IMG/VR virus record: IMGVR_UViG_3300006100_001587 | Span: 1-36,176 of that record | Source: a virus | Reading direction: 5' to 3' (one strand) | Length of the DNA: 36,176 nucleotides | Shown: in pieces, positions 6,950 through 14,247 of the stretch | How the letters are laid out: each line of letters starts with the position of its first letter | Numbering within the stretch: the stretch's first letter is position 1 | Translations under genes and position numbers: made by a program | Notes under the pieces: generated by a model | The model's database searches: none | What the model was told of the DNA's origin: nothing | The model's input: only the letters and a program-made list of their open reading frames with translations

Positions 6950-7743
6950 AAATAGGAGCTGCAATTATAGCCTGTGACCGTGTAGAATATACTAAGCAAA
7001 GCGTAGCTGCTTTGCTCGCTAATAAAGGACCGGTTGAAGATCTTATTTTAATAAACGACGGTGCAACCATACCTGATGGTGTATTACCGGAAGGTATCGA
7101 TATAATTAACAATGTACCACCTTATCAGTCAGTTGGTAGAGCTAAAAATAAAGCAATGCAGGTATTGGTGAATAGAGGTTGTGAACATATATTTCTTATT
7201 GAAAATGATATTATTGTTCAAACATCAGGTGTATGGCAAAAATATATTGATGTTGCTATGGCTACTGGTATTAAGCATTTAAATTTCGGTTACCACGGTC
7301 CTGCTAACAGAACACCTGATTATAAAAAACCTAACCCTAGATATGTTGTAGAATATCCAAACAATATAAAAGTTGCGCTTAACTTACATTGCGTTGGGGC
7401 ATTTTCGTATTTCTATCATACATTTATGAAAGATGTTGGTTATCATGATACTTTTTTTAAGAATGCATGGGAACATGTAGAACTATGTCAAAGAGCTATT
7501 AGTAAAAACTATTTACCTGCTTTTTGGTGGTTCCCTGATGTAGATGGTAGTGATGAAATGCTTAAAGAAATACCAGGCTCTATACAAAATAGCTCAATTA
7601 CACATACTGAAAAATGGACAGAAAACATGAAAAAAGGAGCTGAACATTATAGAAAAATACATGGTGTTTCAGCTGTAGAAAACCCAGATACAGATGTATC
7701 AATTGTATTAAAACGTTTAAAAGAAATTTATAAATGCAAGTAA
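6946..7743 (+). CDS. GT-A fold glycosyltransferase (GT2-like)
   Basis: This 265-residue protein starts with a GT2-like nucleotide-sugar domain (Ala-Ala-Ile-Ile-Ala-Cys-Asp-Arg near 4-11, Leu-Ile-Asn-Asp-Gly near 35-39) and has a Glu86-Asn-Asp88 site in the place of the usual Asp-X-Asp. Trp-Glu-His-Val-Glu near 180 fits the acceptor or catalytic base region. Donor and acceptor are unknown. It is the first of a glycosyltransferase block, coupled to gene 47 by ATGA and overlapping the next gene by 10 nt. Confidence 0.8.
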   Translation: MKIGAAIIACDRVEYTKQSVAALLANKGPVEDLILINDGATIPDGVLPEGIDIINNVPPYQSVGRAKNKAMQVLVNRGCEHIFLIENDIIVQTSGVWQKYIDVAMATGIKHLNFGYHGPANRTPDYKKPNPRYVVEYPNNIKVALNLHCVGAFSYFYHTFMKDVGYHDTFFKNAWEHVELCQRAISKNYLPAFWWFPDVDGSDEMLKEIPGSIQNSSITHTEKWTENMKKGAEHYRKIHGVSAVENPDTDVSIVLKRLKEIYKCK

Positions 7744-8516
7744 CACATCTAGGTATAGCTAACGGCAAAGGTGGCAGATTTGGTAATCAATTATTTTTAA
7801 TTGCCAGTACTATCGGTATTGCTATTAGCAATGATTTGAAATACGGTTTTCCTGATTGGAAAAACAATATATATTTCAAAGAAAAGCTACCTGGTTTAGC
7901 GCCAGGACCTGGTAGTATAATAAAAGAACAAAGTTTCGATTATAACCCAGTAATAATACCAAAAACTTCGTTTACGTATCTTGAAGGTTACTTTCAAAGT
8001 GAAAAATACTTTAACACCCCGGCAGCAATAGATGTAATACGTAACACCTTTACATTTAAAGATGAATACATACAACCAGTAAAAGATTCTTTAAACGGTA
8101 TAACTAATACATGCTCTATACATGTACGCCGTGGTGATTATTTAAATTATCCTGATATACATATACAGCAACCAGTAGAGTACTGGCATAACGCTCAAAT
8201 TAATATAGAAAACAGTACAAATGTTAGCACATATATTGTAATGTCTGATGATATTAATTGGTGTAAAGAAAACAAACACCTGTTTACCACAACAGGCAAA
8301 AAAGTATTGTTTATGCAAGGTAGAAATGATATTGATGATTTTATTATGATGACACTTTGTGAACATAATATTATTACAAACTCTACGTTTTCATGGTGGG
8401 CAGCTTGGTTAAACGCAAATAAAGATAAAGTTGTAGTTACCCCTAGACAGTGGTTTGGTCCTAACGGGCCATCTGATGGTAAAGATCTGTATGTAGAAGG
8501 GTGGATAAAAGTATGA
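7734..8516 (+). CDS. GT11 alpha-1,2-fucosyltransferase-like protein
   Basis: The 260-residue protein shows GT11 motifs: Gly-Gly-Arg-Phe-Gly-Asn-Gln-Leu-Phe at 13-21, His-Val-Arg-Arg-Gly-Asp-Tyr near 130-136 (GDP-fucose binding) and Asn-Ser-Thr-Phe-Ser-Trp-Trp-Ala-Ala-Trp-Leu near 215-226. GT11 enzymes move L-fucose from GDP-fucose to a galactose in alpha-1,2 linkage. No membrane anchor is seen, as in bacterial members. GDP-fucose would be taken from the host. The stop overlaps the ATG of the next gene (ATGA), itself a fucosyltransferase. Confidence 0.9.
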   Translation: MQVTHLGIANGKGGRFGNQLFLIASTIGIAISNDLKYGFPDWKNNIYFKEKLPGLAPGPGSIIKEQSFDYNPVIIPKTSFTYLEGYFQSEKYFNTPAAIDVIRNTFTFKDEYIQPVKDSLNGITNTCSIHVRRGDYLNYPDIHIQQPVEYWHNAQINIENSTNVSTYIVMSDDINWCKENKHLFTTTGKKVLFMQGRNDIDDFIMMTLCEHNIITNSTFSWWAAWLNANKDKVVVTPRQWFGPNGPSDGKDLYVEGWIKV

Positions 8517-9334
8517 AAAAAGAACTATATATAAAAGACTCCAATTTCGCGCATTGTGCATTCAGTAATAATCCAACACCACCAGTAAGTTTTTCTGAGC
8601 ATATTATATGGAACCGTAATGATGCTCCGCATGGAACTGATGTTGTATGTACAGATTATCAGTTAAACAAAGGTAATATTGCATGGTTATTAGAACCTTA
8701 TGATATTAACCTGCAACCATATGAATATGTAAGGTCTAATTCTGGTTTTTATAAAGAAATATGGACGCACGATAAAGAGTTCTTAAACCTACCAAATGCT
8801 AAATGGTATCCTGTAGGGGGATGTTGGTTAGAAGTACCCGAGAGAAAAATATATGAAAAGAGTAAAATGTTTTCTATTATTGCTTCTAATAAAAATCAAT
8901 TACCCGGCCACAAACTAAGACATCAAATTATACAATCTGCCGGTAATAAAGTAGATGCATATGGTCATTCTTATAAACAATTTATAAAAAACTCGATGCA
9001 CAAGATAGAAGGTCTAGCAGAATATCGTTATCATTTTGCAATTGAGAATTGTAAGAGAGATTATTATTTTACAGAAAAACTCATTGATACCTTGATGTCC
9101 GGTACAATTCCTATATACTGGGGGTGTCCTTCTATCGATAAGTTCTTTAATACTGATGGTTTTATTATTTTTAACGACTTGTATGATTTAAAAGAAAAAC
9201 TTAAAAACTGTACAATAGAGTTTTATGATAGTAAAAAAGCTGTTATTGAAGAAAACTTTAAATTAGCTCAAAACTATATTTTATCTGAAGATTGGATATA
9301 TAATAACATATTACAAAATGAAAAGACAATTTGA
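8513..9334 (+). CDS. GT10 alpha-1,3/4-fucosyltransferase-like protein
   Basis: I chose the ATG at 8513, which overlaps the upstream TGA in the common ATGA form; the GTG at 8501 is less likely. The 273-residue product has the GT10 signature at about residues 170-205: Tyr-His-Phe-Ala-Ile-Glu-Asn, Tyr-Phe-Thr-Glu-Lys-Leu, Ser-Gly-Thr-Ile-Pro-Ile-Tyr-Trp-Gly. GT10 enzymes add fucose in alpha-1,3 or alpha-1,4 linkage to N-acetylglucosamine or glucose. Next to a GT11 gene this suggests a doubly fucosylated glycan. The product and its site of attachment are not shown by the sequence. Confidence 0.9.
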   Translation: MKKELYIKDSNFAHCAFSNNPTPPVSFSEHIIWNRNDAPHGTDVVCTDYQLNKGNIAWLLEPYDINLQPYEYVRSNSGFYKEIWTHDKEFLNLPNAKWYPVGGCWLEVPERKIYEKSKMFSIIASNKNQLPGHKLRHQIIQSAGNKVDAYGHSYKQFIKNSMHKIEGLAEYRYHFAIENCKRDYYFTEKLIDTLMSGTIPIYWGCPSIDKFFNTDGFIIFNDLYDLKEKLKNCTIEFYDSKKAVIEENFKLAQNYILSEDWIYNNILQNEKTI

Positions 9335-9632
9335 TACAGGCGCACAAAGAGATACAGATGTTGGTAAACCAAGAATAAGCTTAGTACCTCATGAAGAGTT
9401 AATGAGAGTGGCAAGCCATTTCGTTTCTGGTGGTCAGAAATATGGTTTTAATAACTGGAAAAAAGGTATGAACGCTTCAGTTTATTATGATAGTGCACAA
9501 CGTCACTTAATTAAATACTGGCAGGGAGAAGAAAATGAAGATCATGCTGCTGCAGCGGTTTGGAATATTATGTGCATGATGTGGACAGAAAAAAACAAAC
9601 CTGAACTAGACGATAGAAAAGAATATCAATGA
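9318..9632 (+). CDS. dATP/dGTP diphosphohydrolase-like protein (DUF5664 type)
   Basis: The 104-residue protein matches the small phage family annotated as dATP/dGTP diphosphohydrolase N-terminal domain: Lys-Pro-Arg-Ile-Ser-Leu-Val-Pro, Ala-Ser-His-Phe...Gly-Gln-Lys-Tyr-Gly near 30-43, Asn-Trp-Lys-Lys-Gly-Met, Arg-His-Leu...Trp-Gln-Gly-Glu-Glu-Asn and a C-terminal Ala-Val-Trp-Asn helix. It is MazG-like all-alpha. A role in trimming purine dNTP pools fits a phage with modified guanine, but the reaction is not proven here. It overlaps both neighbours slightly. Confidence 0.72.
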   Translation: MKRQFDTGAQRDTDVGKPRISLVPHEELMRVASHFVSGGQKYGFNNWKKGMNASVYYDSAQRHLIKYWQGEENEDHAAAAVWNIMCMMWTEKNKPELDDRKEYQ

Positions 9633-10384
9633 AAATAGATTTAAAAAACTTAACGTTTACTATACCTGTTAGGATTGATAGCGAAGATAGAGCATTTAAT
9701 CTTAACTACATTATTGAGTATTTATTACATAACTTTGATACAAATATAATTGTGTATGAGAACGGGCCTAGACCTGTATTCAAAAACAAGTACAATATAA
9801 CACATGTTTATGAGCAAAACGATGGTGTTTTTCACCGTACTCGTTATCTCAATAACATGGCTAAACAAGCTACTACAGATTTTATCGCTAACTATGATTG
9901 TGATGTGATATTCCCTGTAAAACAAGTAGTCAAAGCATATAATTTGTTAATTAATAATAGTTTAGACTGTGTTTACCCTTACAGCGGGTACTTTGTTAAT
10001 ATTAAACGAGATGTATTAAATGAAATAGTAGGTTTAGATCCAGTTAATTTGAATCCTGATATATATCAAAACTTCGGTAAAAACTCTTTCGGTGGTGCAG
10101 TTTTTTGGTATAAAAAAGCTTTTATTGAAGGTGGTATGGAAAATGAAAACTGTATTTCTTGGGGATGTGAAGATTGGGAACGTTTGAAACGATTCGAAAC
10201 ACTAGGTTATAAAATTGCTAGAGTTAACGGCCCATTATATCATATTGATCATGTAAGATCTCAAGACAGTAGTGAAGCTAATCCATTTTATAACAATAAC
10301 AGAAAAGAATTTGATAAAATACTAAACTCAAAAAAAGAAGACTTGTTAAAGTACGTTAAAACTTGGTCTTGGGTTAAATCTTAA
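9629..10384 (+). CDS. GT-A glycosyltransferase, GT7-like C-terminal domain
   Basis: The 251-residue protein has a nucleotide-sugar domain with Asp90-Cys-Asp92 as the metal site and a C-terminal block typical of galactosyltransferase family 7 and related GT2 proteins: Gly-Gly-Ala-Val-Phe-Trp-Tyr then Trp-Gly-Cys-Glu-Asp-Trp-Glu, followed by His-Ile-Asp-His. It probably adds a galactose or N-acetylhexosamine to a growing glycan. Coupled to both neighbours by ATGA or TAATG overlaps. Confidence 0.82.
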   Translation: MKIDLKNLTFTIPVRIDSEDRAFNLNYIIEYLLHNFDTNIIVYENGPRPVFKNKYNITHVYEQNDGVFHRTRYLNNMAKQATTDFIANYDCDVIFPVKQVVKAYNLLINNSLDCVYPYSGYFVNIKRDVLNEIVGLDPVNLNPDIYQNFGKNSFGGAVFWYKKAFIEGGMENENCISWGCEDWERLKRFETLGYKIARVNGPLYHIDHVRSQDSSEANPFYNNNRKEFDKILNSKKEDLLKYVKTWSWVKS

Positions 10385-11178
10385 TGAAAAAACTATATAT
10401 TACGTTTAGTGGTAGCTTGTATGAAGATACCACCAGTATAATAGTTGAAAACGGTATAAATGCCGGGGCCGATGAAGTTAAAGTGTACGATGATAAATGG
10501 CTGTTAAAACAACCGTTCTATTATCAGAATAAATGGCTTTGGGATCATCCGCACAAGAGGGGTTTTGGTTGGTATTGCTGGAAACCATTTATAATATATC
10601 ATGCATTACAGGACCTACAAGATGGGGATATAGTGTTATTTACTGATGCTGATTGCTACCCGATCGGTAATTTAAATGTATTGTTTGATCAGTGTAATAA
10701 AGATGGTGGTATAATGTTATTTGCAGCTTGCGGTCAAAAACACATACATTGGTGTAAAAAAGACTGCTATATTGTTATGGGACAAGATAATGAGAAATAC
10801 TATGACGTACAAGCTGGTGTAGCACGTTTTATGTTATTTCAAAAAGGTAAATGGAGAGCTACGCAGTTTTTAATGGAATGGTTAACATACTGTGTTAACC
10901 CTTTAGCTACAACATTTGATAAAAGTGTGTTAGCTGAAGAACCAGTTGAATTTGTCGAGCACAGAACTGAGCAAGCTATAATGACCAATCTTGCGCATAA
11001 ATACGGTTTAAAGCTTTATAGAGAAGCATGTCAAGCAGGTAACAACTATAAAAACGATAAAGAACTATACGAGCAATTATTTATTCAGTATAATCCCACT
11101 GACGTGCCAGGAGATGCTAAAGTTACTCTCGAACCTATAGGTTCAAAATACGCAAATGTTAATTGTGTGATGCAGTAG
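10384..11178 (+). CDS. GT-A type glycosyltransferase
   Basis: The 264-residue protein contains Phe-Thr-Asp88-Ala-Asp90-Cys as a clear Asp-X-Asp motif and an aromatic N-terminal region (Gly-Trp-Tyr-Cys-Trp-Lys-Pro near 62-68) seen in phage and capsule glycosyltransferases. A late His-Arg-Thr-Glu-Gln motif may be part of the acceptor site. The exact family and sugar are unknown. It ends the first glycosyltransferase run; gene 46 starts 33 nt later with its own AT-rich leader. Confidence 0.78.
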   Translation: MKKLYITFSGSLYEDTTSIIVENGINAGADEVKVYDDKWLLKQPFYYQNKWLWDHPHKRGFGWYCWKPFIIYHALQDLQDGDIVLFTDADCYPIGNLNVLFDQCNKDGGIMLFAACGQKHIHWCKKDCYIVMGQDNEKYYDVQAGVARFMLFQKGKWRATQFLMEWLTYCVNPLATTFDKSVLAEEPVEFVEHRTEQAIMTNLAHKYGLKLYREACQAGNNYKNDKELYEQLFIQYNPTDVPGDAKVTLEPIGSKYANVNCVMQ

Positions 11179-11211
11179 AAAAAACGCAGTTCTATATTAT
11201 ACTGTTATACA

Positions 11212-13035
11212 ATGCGCTATGTTTACTTTAAAACTTTAAAACTATCTAACTTTTTATCTGTTGGTAAAAAACCGGTAGAGATTAATTTTAAGTCTGGCTT
11301 AAATATTATTACAGGTAAAAATTATGATAAAGCTGATCGTGCGAATGGCGTTGGAAAGTCCACTGTTGCTGACGCAGTGCATTTTGTTTTGTATGGTAGC
11401 ACTATACGCGATCTTAAAAAAGAAAACATAGTTAACAATCAAGCGCCTGATTCTCTTTGTGAAGTAGAGCTGGATTTTGATATACATAAAGGTGAAGATG
11501 TAGATCGGTGTAAGATTATTAGATCTATTAATCCTACTAGATGTGTGTTCTTTATTAACGACGTAGATGTATCTAGATCAGGTATACCTCAAACAACAGA
11601 ACTTATTACAGAAACAATTAAAACATCTTCTGAAATATTTCAGAACAGTGTTATAATGACCATAAACAATACCATACCGTTTATGGCTCAAAAAAAGGTA
11701 GAGAAACGTAAATTTATTGAAGGTATACTTGGATTAGAAGTATTCGGTAATATGCTCTTACAGGCACGTGCCGACTTTAATGAGGTTAAGAAAAGCCTGG
11801 ATATAGAAGGTACTAAACTTGACGAAACTACTCGTTCACTTTCAGACGCTATTAAACAAAAAGATACATACGAAGAGAGTAAAAAAAAGAGACTTGTTGT
11901 ACTTCAAACACGACAAAAAAACAACGAACAAGAATTAAATACTTTAAGCGAGAAGCTCAGTAAGTTTGATGCTGTAGACTCGGCAGCCCTTAAAAAAATA
12001 GAAGATAACGTTTCTGTGTTAAAAACGGCAGAAAAAATATGTGATAAGAAAATAGCTGCTATCAATAAAATCATTACAGAAGCTGAAACCTATGTTAAAC
12101 TTAATAATGATCGCTCTAAAAAGCTTAAAAAAGTAGATAATAAATGCCCGCACTGTGGTAAAGATCTTGCTGAAGCTGCAAACAAGCAATATGATGTTGA
12201 TTTGGCTGAATGTATGTCTGAAGTACAGAAGTTTGTAGAAATAATTAATGCAGAAAAACCTCGACTAGTAGAAGCTCAAAACGAACTAGATAGGGTCGAA
12301 AATGCTATTGTTTTAAATCAAAAGAAATTAAATGATTTTACTATACGCAAAAAAGAAGTAGAAAACATTAATAACAGAGTAAAACAGTTAAACGAATGGC
12401 AGCAATCTTTAGTTGTAGATATCGATCATCTTAACAAAGATTCCAACAACTTTCAAGAAGCTATCGATAAGATAAACTTAAGACAGGAAGAAATTAAAAA
12501 TAACATCATATTGTTACAAGATAGAATTGATATTATTGAATCCGCTAAGTTTATTACTGACGAAAAGGGAGTAAAGTCGTTTATTGTTAAGAAAATACTA
12601 CAAGTGCTTAATACAAGGCTGTCTTTGTATCTACGTAAGCTTGAAAGTAATAGTATTGTTACTTTTAATGAGTTTTTTGAAGAAACTATTACTAATGAAA
12701 GAGGTACAAACTGTAGTTATTTTAACTTTTCTGGGGCAGAACGTAAAGCTATTGACCTCGCAATGTTGTTTACATTTCAAGATATTCGCAGAGCACAAGC
12801 AGATGTTTGGATAAATTTAAGTATGTTTGACGAGTTATTTGACTCGTCTTTAGACGAGAAAGGTATTGAGTTAGTACTTGATATTCTTAAAGATCGAGTA
12901 GATAATTATAATGAATCAATTTATATCATTTCTCATCGTAAAGAAAGCAAAAAATACTGTATTGGTGGGGAAATAGTCTACCTTGAGAAGAAAAACGGTA
13001 TAACTACAAGAACTACAAATTATGACATTTCCTAA
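11212..13035 (+). CDS. 46: gp46-like (SbcC/Rad50) ATPase subunit
   Basis: This is a 607-residue ABC-type ATPase of the Rad50/SbcC family. Walker A is Asn45-Gly-Val-Gly-Lys-Ser-Thr51; a long coiled coil (about 175-310 and 335-450) is joined by a zinc hook Cys312-Pro-His-Cys315; the signature Phe-Ser-Gly-Ala-Glu-Arg-Lys and a Walker B-like Met-Phe-Asp-Glu-Leu-Phe-Asp lie near the C-terminus. Slightly longer than T4 gp46 (560 aa). It should pair with the gp47 homologue at 5894. It overlaps the next glycosyltransferase by 14 nt. Confidence 0.93.
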   Translation: MRYVYFKTLKLSNFLSVGKKPVEINFKSGLNIITGKNYDKADRANGVGKSTVADAVHFVLYGSTIRDLKKENIVNNQAPDSLCEVELDFDIHKGEDVDRCKIIRSINPTRCVFFINDVDVSRSGIPQTTELITETIKTSSEIFQNSVIMTINNTIPFMAQKKVEKRKFIEGILGLEVFGNMLLQARADFNEVKKSLDIEGTKLDETTRSLSDAIKQKDTYEESKKKRLVVLQTRQKNNEQELNTLSEKLSKFDAVDSAALKKIEDNVSVLKTAEKICDKKIAAINKIITEAETYVKLNNDRSKKLKKVDNKCPHCGKDLAEAANKQYDVDLAECMSEVQKFVEIINAEKPRLVEAQNELDRVENAIVLNQKKLNDFTIRKKEVENINNRVKQLNEWQQSLVVDIDHLNKDSNNFQEAIDKINLRQEEIKNNIILLQDRIDIIESAKFITDEKGVKSFIVKKILQVLNTRLSLYLRKLESNSIVTFNEFFEETITNERGTNCSYFNFSGAERKAIDLAMLFTFQDIRRAQADVWINLSMFDELFDSSLDEKGIELVLDILKDRVDNYNESIYIISHRKESKKYCIGGEIVYLEKKNGITTRTTNYDIS

Positions 13036-14209
13036 CAATATTGGTGCTTTTGGTGCACCACAATTACCACTTGGGGCACCTCAATTACCTTTAGGTGCCC
13101 CTGTAATAGGCACTCCTTTTAATAATAATTCTGCCCCTGCTGTTCTTGAAGTACCAGGCGGCATGAAAAGAGCGGTAAGTTACGCTGCAGACCATCAAGG
13201 ATGTGGTTTTTGGAGAATGCATTGGCCGGAAGCCGTTATTAATGGTAATCAGCTAGGTATCATTAATAATAACAATTTTATGATTTTACAAGAGAACTTT
13301 TATCAAGGTATTTCTTGTGTGAGAATACAAAGACAGGTTACACCCACTCAATTGCAATTTGTTAAAGCATTAAGAGCTATTTCTGAAAGAACCAATAAAT
13401 TTAAAATTTATTATGAAATTGATGATGTAATATTTGCTGAAGATATACCTCTTTATAATAAAGCTCGTGAAGCATTTACCGATCCTAATATAGCAAAGAC
13501 AGCTATTGAAATAATGAGGTTGTGTGATGGTATTACTACCCCTACCACGTACATGTCTAAATACTATGAAGAGAAGTCAGGTATAAAAGGTATAACTATA
13601 CCTAACTATATACCGAAGTTTTGGATGGATCGGTTTTATAGTAAAACTAAAATTTCAGAAAATTACGAAACATTTAAAAAGCGTCCTCGGGTAGGATACA
13701 TTGGTAGCCCTACTCATTTTAATATAGCAGGTACCCCTGGCATAAAAGATGATTTCGGAGACATCATTGACGTAATTAAAAAAACCGTTAAACAATTTAA
13801 ATGGGTATTGATGGGTGGTTGCCCTATGGAATTGGCAGAATTTGTACGCAGCGGTGATATAGAATATATCAGTTGGGTTAAATTGTGGGATTATCCTTAT
13901 GCATTTAATGCTTTAAATGTTAATATAGTTATTGCTCCTCTACAAAATAATAAATTTAACCTTGCTAAAGCTAACATTAAACACATTGAAGCTGGAGCAC
14001 TAGGCATACCTTGCGTGTGTCAAGATTTAGAACCTTATAAAGAAGCACCTTTAAGGTTTAATACTGCCGACGAAATGGTTAGTATTATTAAAAGAACACT
14101 AAATGATCGTCGGATCTATTTAACTGAATCAGATGTAGCGCGTAAAAATGCTACCAAATATTGGCTAGAAGATCACATTCAAGAACACTGTAATCTATAT
14201 TTCTCTTGA
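13022..14209 (+). CDS. GT-B type glycosyltransferase (GT4-like) with repeat-bearing N-terminus
   Basis: The 395-residue protein has a two-domain GT-B look: an N-terminal acceptor domain (about 40-220) and a C-terminal nucleotide-sugar domain beginning at Arg-Val-Gly-Tyr-Ile-Gly-Ser-Pro-Thr near 223-231, with His-Ile-Glu-Ala-Gly-Ala-Leu-Gly-Ile-Pro near 321-330, the usual GT4 Glu region. Residues 10-28 contain repeated Gly-Ala-Pro-Gln-Leu-Pro-Leu units ahead of the catalytic part, which is unusual. Substrate unknown. Its stop is 32 nt before the DNA polymerase start. Confidence 0.78.
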   Translation: MTFPNNIGAFGAPQLPLGAPQLPLGAPVIGTPFNNNSAPAVLEVPGGMKRAVSYAADHQGCGFWRMHWPEAVINGNQLGIINNNNFMILQENFYQGISCVRIQRQVTPTQLQFVKALRAISERTNKFKIYYEIDDVIFAEDIPLYNKAREAFTDPNIAKTAIEIMRLCDGITTPTTYMSKYYEEKSGIKGITIPNYIPKFWMDRFYSKTKISENYETFKKRPRVGYIGSPTHFNIAGTPGIKDDFGDIIDVIKKTVKQFKWVLMGGCPMELAEFVRSGDIEYISWVKLWDYPYAFNALNVNIVIAPLQNNKFNLAKANIKHIEAGALGIPCVCQDLEPYKEAPLRFNTADEMVSIIKRTLNDRRIYLTESDVARKNATKYWLEDHIQEHCNLYFS

Positions 14210-14222
14210 TATATTCGTAATT

Positions 14223-14247
14223 GTACACATAATACTTAACTGTGTAC
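14223..14247 (+). promoter_or_regulatory. Hairpin enclosing the DNA polymerase GTG start
   Basis: GTACACA (14223-14229) and TGTGTAC (14241-14247) form a perfect 7-bp stem with an 11-nt A/T-rich loop. The GTG start codon (14242-14244) lies in the 3' strand of the stem. T4 gp43 represses its own translation by binding a hairpin next to its start; this element is placed similarly. Function here is inferred. Confidence 0.55.

Noticed and set aside
8501-8512. GTG start for the GT10 gene
   Set aside because: The ATG at 8513 gives the ATGA overlap used throughout this region and a natural N-terminus.
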